Assembly: GCF_026113935.1 (NCBI RefSeq)
Contig: NZ_JAPEUL010000011.1
Span: 124,001-188,000 of the forward strand
Source of the DNA: Marinomonas rhodophyticola
Lineage (GTDB): Bacteria; Pseudomonadota; Gammaproteobacteria; Pseudomonadales; Marinomonadaceae
DNA: 64,000 nucleotides
Direction of reading: 5' to 3'
The position numbers and the translations under genes are program-made. The notes beneath the pieces were generated by a model. The model was not told the origin of the DNA and did no database searches. It was given only the letters and a program-made list of their open reading frames with translations. Shown here one piece after another: positions 48,134 through 58,481 of this stretch. Position 1 is the first letter of the stretch, and every line of letters begins with the position of its first letter.

Positions 48134-48267
48134 TGTGTTGTCTCAATGGCTAGATTAACGGAAAGAACATCCATACGCGCAAATAAAGAGGTAGGCGTTT
48201 TTCCGTACTGTAAACTATGATCCTAGCGGGGCGCAATTATAGACAGTCTTTTAATAGCAGGAGCACT

Positions 48268-49341
48268 ATGAAAATTTTCAGCTGCCAGCAATGTGGACAG
48301 ACGGTGTTATTTGAGAACACTCATTGCGAGCAATGTTCGTCATCATTAGGTTTTTTGCCAGATCAATTGGTGATTAGCGCGTTAAAGACAGTTGATAATG
48401 CTTGGTATGCGATGGCGGATAAATCCATTCCTGCAAAGCGTTGGTACTACTGTGAAAACCATCAACATCAAGTGTGTAATTGGATGGTGGAAGAAGGCGG
48501 CAGTACGTTTTGTGTTGCGTGTGAATTGAATCGCCATATTCCCAATTTAAGTAAAATAGAAGAGCGTCAGGCGTGGCAGCAGTTAGAATTTGCTAAGCAC
48601 CGGTTGGTGTATTCTATATTGCGTCTTGGTTTGCCATTAATCAGCAAGAAAGCAGAGCCGGAAGACGGTCTGTCATTTGATTTTATTTCCGAAAATAATC
48701 AAGTCCCAGAAGATGCCAGTGCGATGACAGGGCATGCTTCTGGACAAGTCACGATTAATGCGGCCGAGGGAAATTCAGTTGATCGTGAACAAATGCGCGA
48801 AGACATGAATGAATCCTATCGAACCGTTATTGGCCATTTTCGTCATGAAATTGGGCATTATTATTGGGATCAGCTAATTGCAGAAGATGAACAGTGTTTG
48901 GCCGATTTTAGGGTGCTTTTTGGTGATGATCGAGAAAGTTACGCCGATGCATTAGAGGCGCATTACAATGCGCCAAATCCAGATTGGCAGCAATCTTTTG
49001 TGAGTGTGTATGCGTCTTCACATGCTTGGGAAGATTGGGCCGAAACTTGGGCGCATTACCTGCATATTGTTGATACCCTAGAAATGGCCAGTGATCTTGG
49101 TTTGAGTCTGCAACCCGTTGCTTCGAATCGACAAACGCTTGCCGTGATGGTCAATATTGATCCTTTTCGACATGACAACTTCGATGATATTTTAGCGCAA
49201 TATGTGCCGTTAACCTTTGCGGTGAATAATCTTAATCGTGGCATGGGGCAACCGGATTTGTATCCTTTTGTGTTGGTGCCCGCGGTGCGTGAGAAGTTGG
49301 CATTTATTCATCGTTTGTTGAGATCTTATGTAGCGGAGTAA
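48268..49341 (+). CDS. putative zinc-dependent peptidase (DUF2248/PF15887)
   Basis: A 357-residue cytoplasmic protein. N-terminal zinc ribbon (CQQCGQ with CEQC, ~5-23) plus a second Cys set (CENHQHQVC and CVACELN). Then comes the metalloprotease motif FRHEIGHYYWD (HExxH) around residue 195, with a third ligand probably in the ASSHAWEDWAETWAHYLH region. CAGGAG precedes the ATG at 48268. Known only as a predicted peptidase; substrate unknown. Confidence 0.82.
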   Translation: MKIFSCQQCGQTVLFENTHCEQCSSSLGFLPDQLVISALKTVDNAWYAMADKSIPAKRWYYCENHQHQVCNWMVEEGGSTFCVACELNRHIPNLSKIEERQAWQQLEFAKHRLVYSILRLGLPLISKKAEPEDGLSFDFISENNQVPEDASAMTGHASGQVTINAAEGNSVDREQMREDMNESYRTVIGHFRHEIGHYYWDQLIAEDEQCLADFRVLFGDDRESYADALEAHYNAPNPDWQQSFVSVYASSHAWEDWAETWAHYLHIVDTLEMASDLGLSLQPVASNRQTLAVMVNIDPFRHDNFDDILAQYVPLTFAVNNLNRGMGQPDLYPFVLVPAVREKLAFIHRLLRSYVAE

Positions 49342-49460
49342 ATGGTTGTCTGGACATTTTAACGACTTATTAATGGCTGCAAAGTGCGGGATCCGCTATC
49401 ATGCTCGGCAATGGGAGCATGATGGCCTCATCTCCTGACCTTTAATCCTTTAGGATCCTA

Positions 49461-49805
49461 ATGAAAAAGACCTTTAAGTTATCTCATCCCACCATCAAGT
49501 ACCCACGTTTAGTTGAAGCAACGAAAAACGAAGTCAAAAAATATCTAAAAAGAGAGCGCAATAAAACATTGCCAGAATACGCTGACTTTTGGGGATTTGA
49601 TTGTCGCTTTGGTCAAACCGAAGCCTTGGCTGAAGAGATTCATGTCGCGCAAATCAATGAAAAAATCAGCTTGGCTGAAAGCCAAGAGTGGACTGAGTTT
49701 TACCTTGAAATTCTAGCGGTACCAGCACAACGTACAAAACGTGATCATGCTAATGAGCAAGAAGATGAAGACCTAGAAAACAAAGAGCATGACGAAGATC
49801 GATAA
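49461..49805 (+). CDS. DUF6172 family protein
   Basis: A 114-residue cytoplasmic protein beginning KKTFKLSHPTIKYPRLVEAT, with KKYLKRERNK and DFWGFDCRFG, the conserved core of this uncharacterised family. The C-terminal 25 residues are very acidic (EQEDEDLENKEHDED). Strong terminator follows. Confidence 0.8.
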   Translation: MKKTFKLSHPTIKYPRLVEATKNEVKKYLKRERNKTLPEYADFWGFDCRFGQTEALAEEIHVAQINEKISLAESQEWTEFYLEILAVPAQRTKRDHANEQEDEDLENKEHDEDR

Positions 49806-49832
49806 GCATTGCGACTAGATCATAAACATTAA

Positions 49833-49866
49833 ACGCCAGATCATATCTTGATCTGGCGTTTTTGTT
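49833..49866 (+). terminator. strong terminator after DUF6172 gene
   Basis: AAACGCCAGATCA / TGATCTGGCGTTT, a perfect 13-bp stem with a 5-base loop, then TTG and TTTTC. Confidence 0.9.
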
Positions 49867-50048
49867 TTCAGCCTAGTGCATTGTTTATTGAACGCAACTA
49901 AGTAAAAATCTTAACTCATTTCAAGATCTTGTTTCCTTTTTCCTGACTCTTTAATCACTTGTTCGCGTACTGTGTGACCTTATTATTGGAGGATCGCAGG
50001 CTGACTTTTTAAGATGTCTGCTGACTATTGTGTAGTGGAGGCAAGGGC

Positions 50049-50780
50049 ATGAATAACGATGCAAGTGGTTTAATTGATAGTTTGTTTGAGCGTATTGAGA
50101 CGGCAGAAAAAAACACCGGAGAGCGAGACAAAGAAGCAGAAGCACAGATTAATAAACACCTAGTGGCAAATCCTGCCGCACCGTATTACATGGCGCAAAC
50201 CATCATTATGCAAGAAGCCGCGTTAAAGCAGCTAAATGCTCGGGTAGAAGAGTTAGAACGCAATGCTTCTGCCAAGCCGAGTTCTGGCGGCTTTTTATCC
50301 GGGTTGTTTGGTGGAGATCAAAAAACATCACAAAGCAATACTCAACAATCGGCTTATCAAAGCTCGGTGCAATCGCAATCTCGTTCTGGTTGGGGAAGCG
50401 GTAACGGCTTTCAGCGAACGACTAACCAGCAGCCTAATAATCAAGCGTATAACCAGCCACAAAGTAGTGGTCGTGGCAGTCGCTTTTTAGGTGGCGCGTT
50501 GCAAACCGCCGCTGGTGTGGCTGGTGGCATGGTGGTGGGGAATATGTTGATGAATATGTTTAGCCATCATTCTGAAGCAGACATGGCCAATGTTATTAAT
50601 GAAACGTCAGCTAGCCCTGACCTTGGGGCAGCGACAGAGTCAGATCAAGGTGGTTTTGGTCAGGCGGGTTTTGATCAAGCTAATATGGATCAGAGTGACA
50701 TTGACTCTGGTGTTTTTGATCAAGGCGGATTTGACGACATGGGTGGTTTTGATGATTTTGGTAGTGATGACTTTATTTAG
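50049..50780 (+). CDS. DUF2076 family protein
   Basis: A 243-residue protein. N-terminal DUF2076 region (LIDSLFERIETAEKNTGERD, then EAQINKHLVANPAAPYYMAQ and a coiled coil to ~80), a Gln/Ser/Asn-rich middle, one hydrophobic Gly-rich segment (~155-175, GGALQTAAGVAGGMVVGNML), and an acidic Gly-Asp-Phe tail with repeated FDQ and GGFD units. GGAGG seven bases before the ATG decides the start. Function unknown; terminator follows. Confidence 0.8.
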   Translation: MNNDASGLIDSLFERIETAEKNTGERDKEAEAQINKHLVANPAAPYYMAQTIIMQEAALKQLNARVEELERNASAKPSSGGFLSGLFGGDQKTSQSNTQQSAYQSSVQSQSRSGWGSGNGFQRTTNQQPNNQAYNQPQSSGRGSRFLGGALQTAAGVAGGMVVGNMLMNMFSHHSEADMANVINETSASPDLGAATESDQGGFGQAGFDQANMDQSDIDSGVFDQGGFDDMGGFDDFGSDDFI

Positions 50781-50798
50781 TCATGAGTGCTAGCTAAC

Positions 50799-50842
50799 AA
50801 AAAACCTGATTAACTTTTGTTTATAATTGATCAGGTTTTTTA
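50799..50842 (+). terminator. terminator after DUF2076 gene
   Basis: AAAAAACCTGAT / ATCAGGTTTTTT with a ~20-base loop, between convergent genes. Confidence 0.75.
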
Positions 50843-50879
50843 TTGTCTTTTTTTGGCGTTTTAGGAAGATGTTGTCGCT

Positions 50880-52234
50880 TTAAGTCACTTCAACAAAGCT
50901 CATAAAGCCTGTTTTTAGGTGCTCGATGATGTGGCAGTGATACATCCAGCGTCCTGGGTTATCGGCCACTAATGCAGCAAGCACTGTTTCGTTTTGATCC
51001 AGTAAAACCGTATCTGTATGGAACGGCGTGATGTCTTTTTTATTCGATTTTAAAACTGTGAAAGTATGGCCATGTATGTGAATCGGATGATGATACTGGG
51101 TTAAATTAGACAGCTCAAAAATATATGTTTTCCCGCGTTCTAGTGTGGCAAGAGGGTCAGGAATGTGGCCTTTTGACATGCCTTCCCACGAACGACGATT
51201 CATTGTCCAAAAGTTGTAGCTGACTTCGCCATCTTTCTCAATCGGCGTTATGTTTGCGTTCCATTCGAAAGCAAATTTAATGGTTTCCGCGTTATCTAAA
51301 TCTGGAGCAGGAATGGGGTTGAGTGGCAGCTTAGGTAAGCTACGGTCTTTAAGCTGGCTCGCCACGGTTTTGATGGTTACCATGGGTTTACCCTTGTGCT
51401 TAAAGGTGACCATTTCTCCGACCTTGTTAGGCGCGATTACACCAAGATCAAGGCGCATTCCTGGCCCTATTGAGTGCTCAGTTAAGGCAATTGGCTGAGC
51501 AATTGGATTACCGTCAATGGCAATGATTTGTGCTGCAGGATCGGTTGAGTTTATTTGATACATTACGGTGTTATCGACGTTTAAGAAACGTACTCGAATC
51601 GCTCCGCCAGCAGGCACGTTATAGGTTGGGTGTATCTCACCGTTGATCGTCATCACTCGACCAGGTGTGCCCATACGAAAGGCATTTTGTGGCGTCGTTA
51701 ATGCGGTAAATGAACCATCGTCTTTGATGTGCCAGTTTTTCATGCAAAGCACCAGATCTTCATCAAAGTCTGGCTTCTCCGCTTCATCAACAATTAGTGC
51801 GCCAACCAAGCCTTTACCAAGCTGTTCGACACTGTTCATGTGCGGGTGATACCAGAAAGAACCCGCGTCGGGCGGTGTGAACTCATAGTCGAAGGTTTCG
51901 CCGGCATAATTGGTGGTTGGCTTAAAAACGGCACACCATCCATGGCAATCGGGATTCTCATACCATGCCAATGAATCGTGGTGGGTTCGTTTAACTTGTT
52001 GATCACCCGAATACGAACGGGCTGATGTTGCTTAGCGCGAATCACTGGCGCAGGATAACCGCCATTAAAGCAAAGTGCAGGCGTGCTGCCGCCAGATACA
52101 ATGTCCACATCGGCTGGCGCAACGATTAATTCATAGTCGAAACCCGCAGACGGTGTAGCAGCAAGAAGGACTCTAGGTAGTGTACTTGTCATAGCGACTA
52201 AAAGGCTGGATTTTATAAAATTACGTCTGTTCAA
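50880..52234 (-). CDS. multicopper oxidase, Tat-exported, frameshifted
   Basis: Periplasmic three-domain copper oxidase, about 451 residues. It begins with a twin-arginine signal (NRRNFIKSSLL). Copper ligands: TIHWHGMRI, then after the break FWYHPHMNSVEQLGKGL, HHPIHIHGHTF and WMYHCHIIEHLKTGF (the type 1 copper Cys and trinuclear His). Two frames join at GCATAAT (~51905-51910), where one base is missing: SQPPI then YAGETFDYEF. Related to CumA/CueO-type oxidases; no Met-rich region was seen, so copper-resistance specificity is open. Confidence 0.9.
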
Positions 52235-52261
52235 AACGGTCTTTCCTATGGTTTTTGATGA

Positions 52262-53134
52262 TTATTCGCAATGATTGTTTTGTTTAATCATCTGGGTGAA
52301 AGCGTCTAAAGCGGGAAAATGGCCACCATCATTGCGCCAAATAAAGCGATTTTCAATAGCTTCTAATTCTGCAAACTCATATCCGACTAATCCCATGCCC
52401 GATTGATATTGCTCGTAGATGCCTTTTGGAACCAGTGATATGCCGCTTCCAGCGCTAACACAGCCAATAATGGTGCCGTAGCTGGCGATACTGGTGATGG
52501 GCGCTTTTACCTTGTTTTGGCTTAGCCACGCTACCAATGCAGCTCGATATGGACAAGGTTCTGGCCACATGAAGATGGTTTTTCCTTCTATATCCTTCGC
52601 GGACTTGATTGAATCGGCAGAGGCGGAGGAAATGAGCACTAGCGCTTCATTGAAGAAAGTGGTGCTGTCTAAAAAGGGGCGATCAATATCAACAGCGACA
52701 ATGGCACCATCTAGTCTGTGATGCTGTATGTCGTCTACAAGTTGTGACCAAGTCCCTGTTTTAAATTGCAGCTCAACGTTTGGGTATTGCGCGTGAAACT
52801 TTGTCAGCGTCGGTGGTAAACGACTGGTTGCCGAGGACTCAATGGCACCAATGCGCAGTGGGCCAGAGGGTTCAGACGTTGGATCAACGGCTCGTTTAGC
52901 TTCTTCTGTTAGCGCCAAAATCTTTTCCGCATAAGACAGAAACACTTCACCTGCTGGCGTAATGCGTAGGCCGCGCCCTTGTCGGTAAAACAGCGATACC
53001 TTTAGCTCTGTTTCGAGTGCTTTAATTCTTGCGGTCACATTAGAGGGAACACAGTGCAATGCTACAGACGCTTGTGCCACGCTGCCAAGATTGGCGACGG
53101 TTTTAAACATTCGGATTTGAGCGAGTTCCATCAT
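52262..53134 (-). CDS. LysR family transcriptional regulator
   Basis: A 290-residue LysR protein (ELAQIRMFKTVANLGSVAQA, VPSNVTARIKALETEL). It is divergent from the EamA transporter gene at 53243 with 108 bases between, so that exporter is its likely target. Two ATGs in tandem give a one-residue start ambiguity. Confidence 0.9.
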   Translation of the reverse strand: MMELAQIRMFKTVANLGSVAQASVALHCVPSNVTARIKALETELKVSLFYRQGRGLRITPAGEVFLSYAEKILALTEEAKRAVDPTSEPSGPLRIGAIESSATSRLPPTLTKFHAQYPNVELQFKTGTWSQLVDDIQHHRLDGAIVAVDIDRPFLDSTTFFNEALVLISSASADSIKSAKDIEGKTIFMWPEPCPYRAALVAWLSQNKVKAPITSIASYGTIIGCVSAGSGISLVPKGIYEQYQSGMGLVGYEFAELEAIENRFIWRNDGGHFPALDAFTQMIKQNNHCE

Positions 53135-53242
53135 TCATTCCAAGTGAATACTGATCTCAGTATTCGTTAATTGTTGTATCGAGCCTTTCTCTTAATACTA
53201 ACCCCTTCTTTGATGGCGAGTGAACGCAAAATAGGGTGATGT

Positions 53243-54108
53243 ATGAAAAAAGTGAAAGGAAAGGTGGCCATTGCGGCGATGTTTGTGGTGCTGTGTTGGG
53301 CGTATTCACCGATTGGTATTCATCTCGGTCTAGCGTCATATTCACCTGGTCAGTTGGCGCTATTACGCTTTATCATCGCCTCGATTTTTATGGGAATAGT
53401 GGCGATGTATCAGGGTGTGCAAGTGCCGAAAGTGAAGGATATTCCCTTGCTTTTTGTGCTTGGTTTTTTTGCCGTGGCCTTGCATCACATTGCGTTAAAT
53501 TTTGGACAACGAGGCGTGAGTGCGGGGGCGGCGAGTGTGTTAGCGCAATCGACGCCGATTTTTACCGTGATTATTTCGCGTTGTGTTTTAAAGGAACGGA
53601 TTAATGCATGGCGTTGGTGCTGTGTATTCGGCGGCATGACAGGCGCGCTGATGGTAGTGATTGGCGACAAAGGCATTGGTAATATCAGTCTTAATGGTTT
53701 GTTGATTCTGGTGGCAGCGTGTTCTTGGAGTGTGTATTTTATTCTGCAAAAACGTCATTCGCAGCGTTACAGTACTTTAACTTTGGTGTGTTATACAGTG
53801 TGGACTGGTACGGCGGTTTTGCTGGTATTTTCTCCTGGTTATTGACCTCGATGCAGGCTTCGAGTATTCAAGTGAATTTTGCTGTGTTGATGTTGGGTGT
53901 CTTTCCGAGCGCCTTAGCGTATGTGGCTTGGGCTTATGTGTTGTCGCACTCAGAAGTCAGTAAAGTATCTATTGTCCTGTATTTGATTCCGCCGACCGCC
54001 ATGCTGATGGCGGCGTTTATGTTGGGTGAGTTGCCTTCTGCTTTGGTACTGCTAGGTGGCGCCATTGTTATTTTGAGTGTGCTGACAATGAGTTTAGAAA
54101 AGCGTTAA
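53243..54108 (+). CDS. EamA/DMT family transporter, frameshifted
   Basis: About 288 residues with ten membrane helices in two EamA halves: CWAYSPIGIHLGLASYSPGQ, GAASVLAQSTPIFTVIISRC, then after the break VFPSALAYVAWAYVLSHSEV and LGELPSALVLLGGAIVILSV. The first frame stops at 53845; adding one base near 53837-53840 (CCTGGTTATTG) joins FSPG to LLTSMQ. A metabolite or drug exporter of unknown substrate, probably controlled by the divergent LysR gene. Confidence 0.87.
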
Positions 54109-54111
54109 GCG

Positions 54112-55947
54112 TTATTTATAACCTTGCGCTTGTAAGGTAAATAAATGCGCGTATTGGCCTTGTTGTTCGAGCAGTGATTCGTGGGTGCCGCGCTCTTTGA
54201 TTTGTCCATGTTCCATGACAATGATCTCGTGAGCCAGACGTACCGTGGAAAAGCGGTGAGAAATCAGAATCGCCATTTTGTCCTTGGTGTGTTCTTGAAA
54301 GTGCTGGAATATATTGGCTTCGGCCTGGGCATCCATGGCCGCCGTCGGCTCGTCTAATACTAGTATATCGGCGTCCTCACGCATGAAAGCACGCGCCAAG
54401 GCGATTTTTTGCCATTGTCCTCCAGACAATTCTTGTCCGCCGCGGAACCAGCGCCCCAGTTGGGTTTGGTAGCCTTGTTCTAGCTCATCAATAAAGTCAG
54501 TGGCCTTGCCAAGCTCAGCGGCCTTTTTCCAACCGGTTTGATCGTTAAATCGGTCGTTATCGCCCGCGCCGATATTTTCACCCACAATAAATTGATAACG
54601 CACAAAGTCTTGAAATATCACGCCAACACGTTTTAGCAGCGCGCTTTCTTCCCATTCCAGCAAGTCCAAGCCGTCTAGCAAGATTCGCCCTTGGGTTGGG
54701 TTATAAAGACGAGTCAGCAGTTTGATGAGCGTGGTTTTACCTGAGCCATTTTCACCGACAATCGCGAGGCTATGGCCAGGACGAATGTGGAGGTTGATGT
54801 TGGCAAGGGCCGGTTTATCGTTACCTGGGTATTGGAAAGAGACGTTTTCAAAACGAATGCCATCGTTTGGTATGGGTCCAACTACTTGCCCTGTTGTTGC
54901 AAGTGGTGTTTCTTGCTCTAGGTATTCGTAGAGGTTGGATAAATATAAGTTATCTTCGTACATGCCGCTGATGGCGGTAAGTGAGGCGGAAACCGAGCTT
55001 TGTCCTTGCTTAAATAACAGCAAATACATGGTCATTTGACCCAAGGTGATCGCACCGATAATAGTATCGCTGACGATCCAACCGTAAGCCCCATAAAACA
55101 CCAGGGTGCTAATCACGCCAAGGGCGAAGCCCCAACTTTCACGGCGTAAAATGAGGCGCTTACTTTCTTTGAATAGCTTGATGAATATTTCTGTATAGCG
55201 CTGTAAAAAGCGGTCACCCAATTGATACAGACGAACTTCTTTAATGTTGTCTTCTCGCGCCAGTAGCGTTTCTAAATAGTTTTGCTGGCGAACCTCTGGT
55301 GAGCGCCAACGAAACATCAAAAAGGCATCGCCAGAAAATTTGGCTTCAGCGATAAAAGAAGGCAAGGCGCCACAGACCAATAGTGCCAATGCCCACGGTG
55401 AAAAGTGCCATAGCAAGACGGCAAAGCTGGATAACGAGATGGCATTTTGTAGTAGGGCAAACGTTTTATTAACCAGAGCAAGCGGGCGGCTGGAGGCCTC
55501 GCGACGGGCGCGAACCAGCTTGTCGTAAAATTCAGAATCTTCAAAATGGGACAGGGTTAAGCTTTGGGCTTTTTCTAAGATCAGTAAGTTTACTTTTTGT
55601 CCCAATAAACCTTGCAAAATAGCTTGTTGGGCGGTTAAAGCGCGTTGCGCGGCGGCAATGACTAATACCAACATGCCTTCCAATAACACATAGTTAAGCG
55701 CGGTTTGATAATGCAGTATTTGATCTTGTTTGTAGCTTTCCATAGCCGCCACGACGGCATCTACGATCAATTGCCCAACATACGCCATGGCCGCCGGAGT
55801 GACACCGGCAATCAGAGTCGCCAATGCCAAGCCTATCGTTAATGCAGGCGAGGTTTTCCACACCAAATCGATGGCGCGACGACTATAACGAAAGACGCCG
55901 AGCATGTTTTTATCGACGGTATTTTGAGGGGAATCAGCGGGTTTCAT
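54112..55947 (-). CDS. ABC exporter, fused permease and ATPase
   Basis: A 611-residue half-exporter. Six membrane helices over ~20-320; ATPase domain ~345-605 with Walker A GENGSGKTTL, signature LSGGQWQKIALARAF, Walker B ILVLDEPTAAMD and switch His ISHR. The signature Gln-Trp-Gln variant is characteristic of a peptide/lipid export subgroup. It works as a dimer; cargo unknown. It meets the EamA gene tail to tail three bases apart. Confidence 0.9.
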   Translation of the reverse strand: MKPADSPQNTVDKNMLGVFRYSRRAIDLVWKTSPALTIGLALATLIAGVTPAAMAYVGQLIVDAVVAAMESYKQDQILHYQTALNYVLLEGMLVLVIAAAQRALTAQQAILQGLLGQKVNLLILEKAQSLTLSHFEDSEFYDKLVRARREASSRPLALVNKTFALLQNAISLSSFAVLLWHFSPWALALLVCGALPSFIAEAKFSGDAFLMFRWRSPEVRQQNYLETLLAREDNIKEVRLYQLGDRFLQRYTEIFIKLFKESKRLILRRESWGFALGVISTLVFYGAYGWIVSDTIIGAITLGQMTMYLLLFKQGQSSVSASLTAISGMYEDNLYLSNLYEYLEQETPLATTGQVVGPIPNDGIRFENVSFQYPGNDKPALANINLHIRPGHSLAIVGENGSGKTTLIKLLTRLYNPTQGRILLDGLDLLEWEESALLKRVGVIFQDFVRYQFIVGENIGAGDNDRFNDQTGWKKAAELGKATDFIDELEQGYQTQLGRWFRGGQELSGGQWQKIALARAFMREDADILVLDEPTAAMDAQAEANIFQHFQEHTKDKMAILISHRFSTVRLAHEIIVMEHGQIKERGTHESLLEQQGQYAHLFTLQAQGYK

Positions 55948-56140
55948 TAAAGATCCTAGGCGTCAGGAAATAGATACGAAAGAAAAGATAGTATAAGTCA
56001 TTATGCAATGGTTTTATCCATTAAAAAAATCGACCCTTAGTGCTGGATAAGATGATTTCTCGCGTTTATCTCGTTTGGCTATAGTGGAAGCCAATGGAAT
56101 TTTTATTGGCTGTTCAGTCGTTGAATGTGAGAAATGTATA

Positions 56141-57391
56141 ATGAGTAATAAATTGGCGAAGTCTGCCCTTGATCAAGCGGGAAGTGGCACACGGTCTGTA
56201 TGGAGCGGCGAGCAGGTAAAGCATCCTTACCGTGCCACGCAAACGCCGATTGTCGCCAGTGCAGCATATGGCTACCAAGATATCGATGAATGGTACGATG
56301 TTGCGTTGGGTGCGGCCCCTGGTTTTATTTATAGCCGTATGAGCAATCCTACCGTAGAAATCTTAGAAGCGAAAATTTGTGGCTTAGAAAACGCTGATTC
56401 CGCTGTTGCATTCAGCACGGGCATGGCGGCAATCAGCAGTGTACTGTATACCTTTTTATCAAATGGCTGCCGTGTAGTGTCGACGAAAGACAGTTATGGC
56501 GGTACCAATAAAGTCTTTGAAGAGTTTTTACCACGTATGGGGGTGAGCGTGACGCTTTGCGAAACGCACAGTCATGAGCAAATCGAAGATGAAATTGCTA
56601 AAGGCTGTGATGTTTTATATTTAGAAACCCCAACCAATCCTACCTTGAAAATTGTCGATGTAAAACGCCTTGTGGTAGCGGCTAAAAAGGTCGGTGCCTT
56701 GGTTATTGCGGATAACACTTTTGCGACGCCCTTGAATCAAAGTCCTTTGGCATTGGGTGTGGATATTGTTATTCACAGTGCGACCAAGTTTTTGAGCGGG
56801 CACGCCGATGCCATGGGTGGTTTGGTGTGTGGCTCTGAGGATTTGATGGCAAAGGTTCGTCATTATCGAGAAATCAATGGCGCATCACTCGATCCGTTTT
56901 CGGCGTATTTGATTATTCGTGGCATGAAAACCTTGGCGTTGCGGATTCGTCAGCAACAAAACAGCGCACAAGCGATTGCGGAATATTTATTGACGGAACC
57001 CTTGGTGGAAGCGGTGAATTACCCAGGACTACCAAACCATGTGAATCATGCTATTGCCTGCGAACAGATGCGAGGTTTTGGTGCGATGGTGAGTTTTGTT
57101 TTAGTGGGTGGTATGGATACGGTGAAAATCTTATTGCCGCAATTACAGTATGCCCATTGCGCTGGTAACTTGGGTGCGGTCGAAACCATTTATGGACCTG
57201 CTAGAACCACCAGCCATGTGGAAAATACCTTAGAAGAGCGTTTGGCGCTGGGCATTTCTGAAGGTTTAGTGCGGATATCTGTGGGGATTGAAGACACTGA
57301 CGATTTGATCGCGGATCTACAACAAGCGTTTAAACGAGTTAGGGGGCTTTCTCTTGAAAACTCTGACTCGCTTTCATGCTGTACAAAATGA
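56141..57391 (+). CDS. cystathionine gamma-synthase / methionine gamma-lyase family PLP enzyme
   Basis: A 416-residue Cys/Met-metabolism PLP enzyme. PLP lysine in VIHSATKFLSGHADAMGG, phosphate cup FSTGMAAISSVLYTF, and GTRSVWSGEQ / ATQTPIVASAAYGYQDIDEW opening typical of a proteobacterial subgroup. The start at 56141 is chosen over 56075 because similarity begins at SNKLAKSALDQ. A short Cys-rich end (SLSCCTK) is unusual. It precedes an amino acid ABC importer, suggesting breakdown of an imported sulfur amino acid; gamma-lyase and gamma-synthase cannot be separated from sequence alone. Confidence 0.87.
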   Translation: MSNKLAKSALDQAGSGTRSVWSGEQVKHPYRATQTPIVASAAYGYQDIDEWYDVALGAAPGFIYSRMSNPTVEILEAKICGLENADSAVAFSTGMAAISSVLYTFLSNGCRVVSTKDSYGGTNKVFEEFLPRMGVSVTLCETHSHEQIEDEIAKGCDVLYLETPTNPTLKIVDVKRLVVAAKKVGALVIADNTFATPLNQSPLALGVDIVIHSATKFLSGHADAMGGLVCGSEDLMAKVRHYREINGASLDPFSAYLIIRGMKTLALRIRQQQNSAQAIAEYLLTEPLVEAVNYPGLPNHVNHAIACEQMRGFGAMVSFVLVGGMDTVKILLPQLQYAHCAGNLGAVETIYGPARTTSHVENTLEERLALGISEGLVRISVGIEDTDDLIADLQQAFKRVRGLSLENSDSLSCCTK

Positions 57392-57530
57392 AAAAACACG
57401 GGAGTACATTAGTGTTTCACTAGGGACTGTTAGTGGCAACTCCTGTATTATGCGCCGCTATGAAATGGCATTAAGATCAGATACGTAAATAACTTAGGGT
57501 TCGTTTTTACATAAACTGGGGACATAAAAT

Positions 57531-58337
57531 ATGAAAAAATTAGTGATCGCTGCCATGGCTTTGTGCAGCGCAACATTGGCATCAGCGTCGGATAATGCGT
57601 TGTGGGAAAAATCCACCCTGAATGAAATTTTAAACCGTGGCGAGCTTCAAGTTTGTGCTGAAGCGGGTTACATGCCGTTTGATATGCGAGATAAAAGTGG
57701 CAATATTGTTGGCTTTGATGTGGACATTGCTAAGTCTATGGCAAAGGCTATGGGCGTCAAAATTGACATTCGTAACACGGCTTGGGATGGCATTATTCCA
57801 GCTTTATTAACGGCAAAGTGCGATATCATTATTTCAGGTATGACGATTACGCCAGAGCGTAACTTGAAAGTGAACTTTACCGATCCTTACATAGTGGTCG
57901 GTCAAACGATTTTGTTGAGTCCTAAGTTGCAAGGAAAAGTTAACAGCTACAGAGATCTTAACGACGCAAAATATACTATTGCCACAAAATTAGGTGCTAC
58001 TTCGGACTATGCCGTAAAAAGATACATGAGCAAAGCTAAGTTGAATCTGTTTGAAACGGAATCTGAAGCCGCTTTAGAAGTGGTGAATGGTAATGCCGAT
58101 GCGTTTGTGTATGACTTGCCATACAACGCAATTTATGCGGCGCAAAGTAAAGGTAAGGTATTGCATTTAGATGAATCCTTTACTTTTGAACCGTTGGGTT
58201 TTGCGATTCGTAAGGGCGATCCAGACTTTATGAATTTCTTGAATAATTACCTTGCTCAGATCAAAGGCGATGGCACTTACGACAAGATTTATCAGAAGTG
58301 GTTTGAAGGTGATTCTTGGTTGAGCACTATTCAGTAA
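57531..58337 (+). CDS. polar amino acid ABC transporter substrate-binding protein
   Basis: A 268-residue periplasmic protein with signal peptide (cut after LASAS). Family blocks: GELQVCAEAGYMPFDMRDKS, NIVGFDVDIAKSMAKAMG, AKCDIIISGMTITPERN and the hinge FVYDLPYNAIYA. Followed by a strong terminator and then by the permease and ATPase of the same importer, so its transcript is probably more abundant. Confidence 0.92.
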   Translation: MKKLVIAAMALCSATLASASDNALWEKSTLNEILNRGELQVCAEAGYMPFDMRDKSGNIVGFDVDIAKSMAKAMGVKIDIRNTAWDGIIPALLTAKCDIIISGMTITPERNLKVNFTDPYIVVGQTILLSPKLQGKVNSYRDLNDAKYTIATKLGATSDYAVKRYMSKAKLNLFETESEAALEVVNGNADAFVYDLPYNAIYAAQSKGKVLHLDESFTFEPLGFAIRKGDPDFMNFLNNYLAQIKGDGTYDKIYQKWFEGDSWLSTIQ

Positions 58338-58349
58338 TATGAGAAACAC

Positions 58350-58379
58350 ACAAAAAGTGGCGCAATATTGCGCCACTTT
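58350..58379 (+). terminator. terminator between binding-protein and permease genes
   Basis: AAAAGTGGCGCAA / TTGCGCCACTTTTT with a very short TA centre. It probably reduces readthrough into the permease and ATPase. Confidence 0.85.
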
Positions 58380-58481
58380 TTATGCATTCTTGCTTGAGAC
58401 AATCTTTCATCACTACTGCACTCATGACATTGTGAAAAGGTTTTTTTGAGTTAAAAAAATACGACGGGGAACTTCTCATTG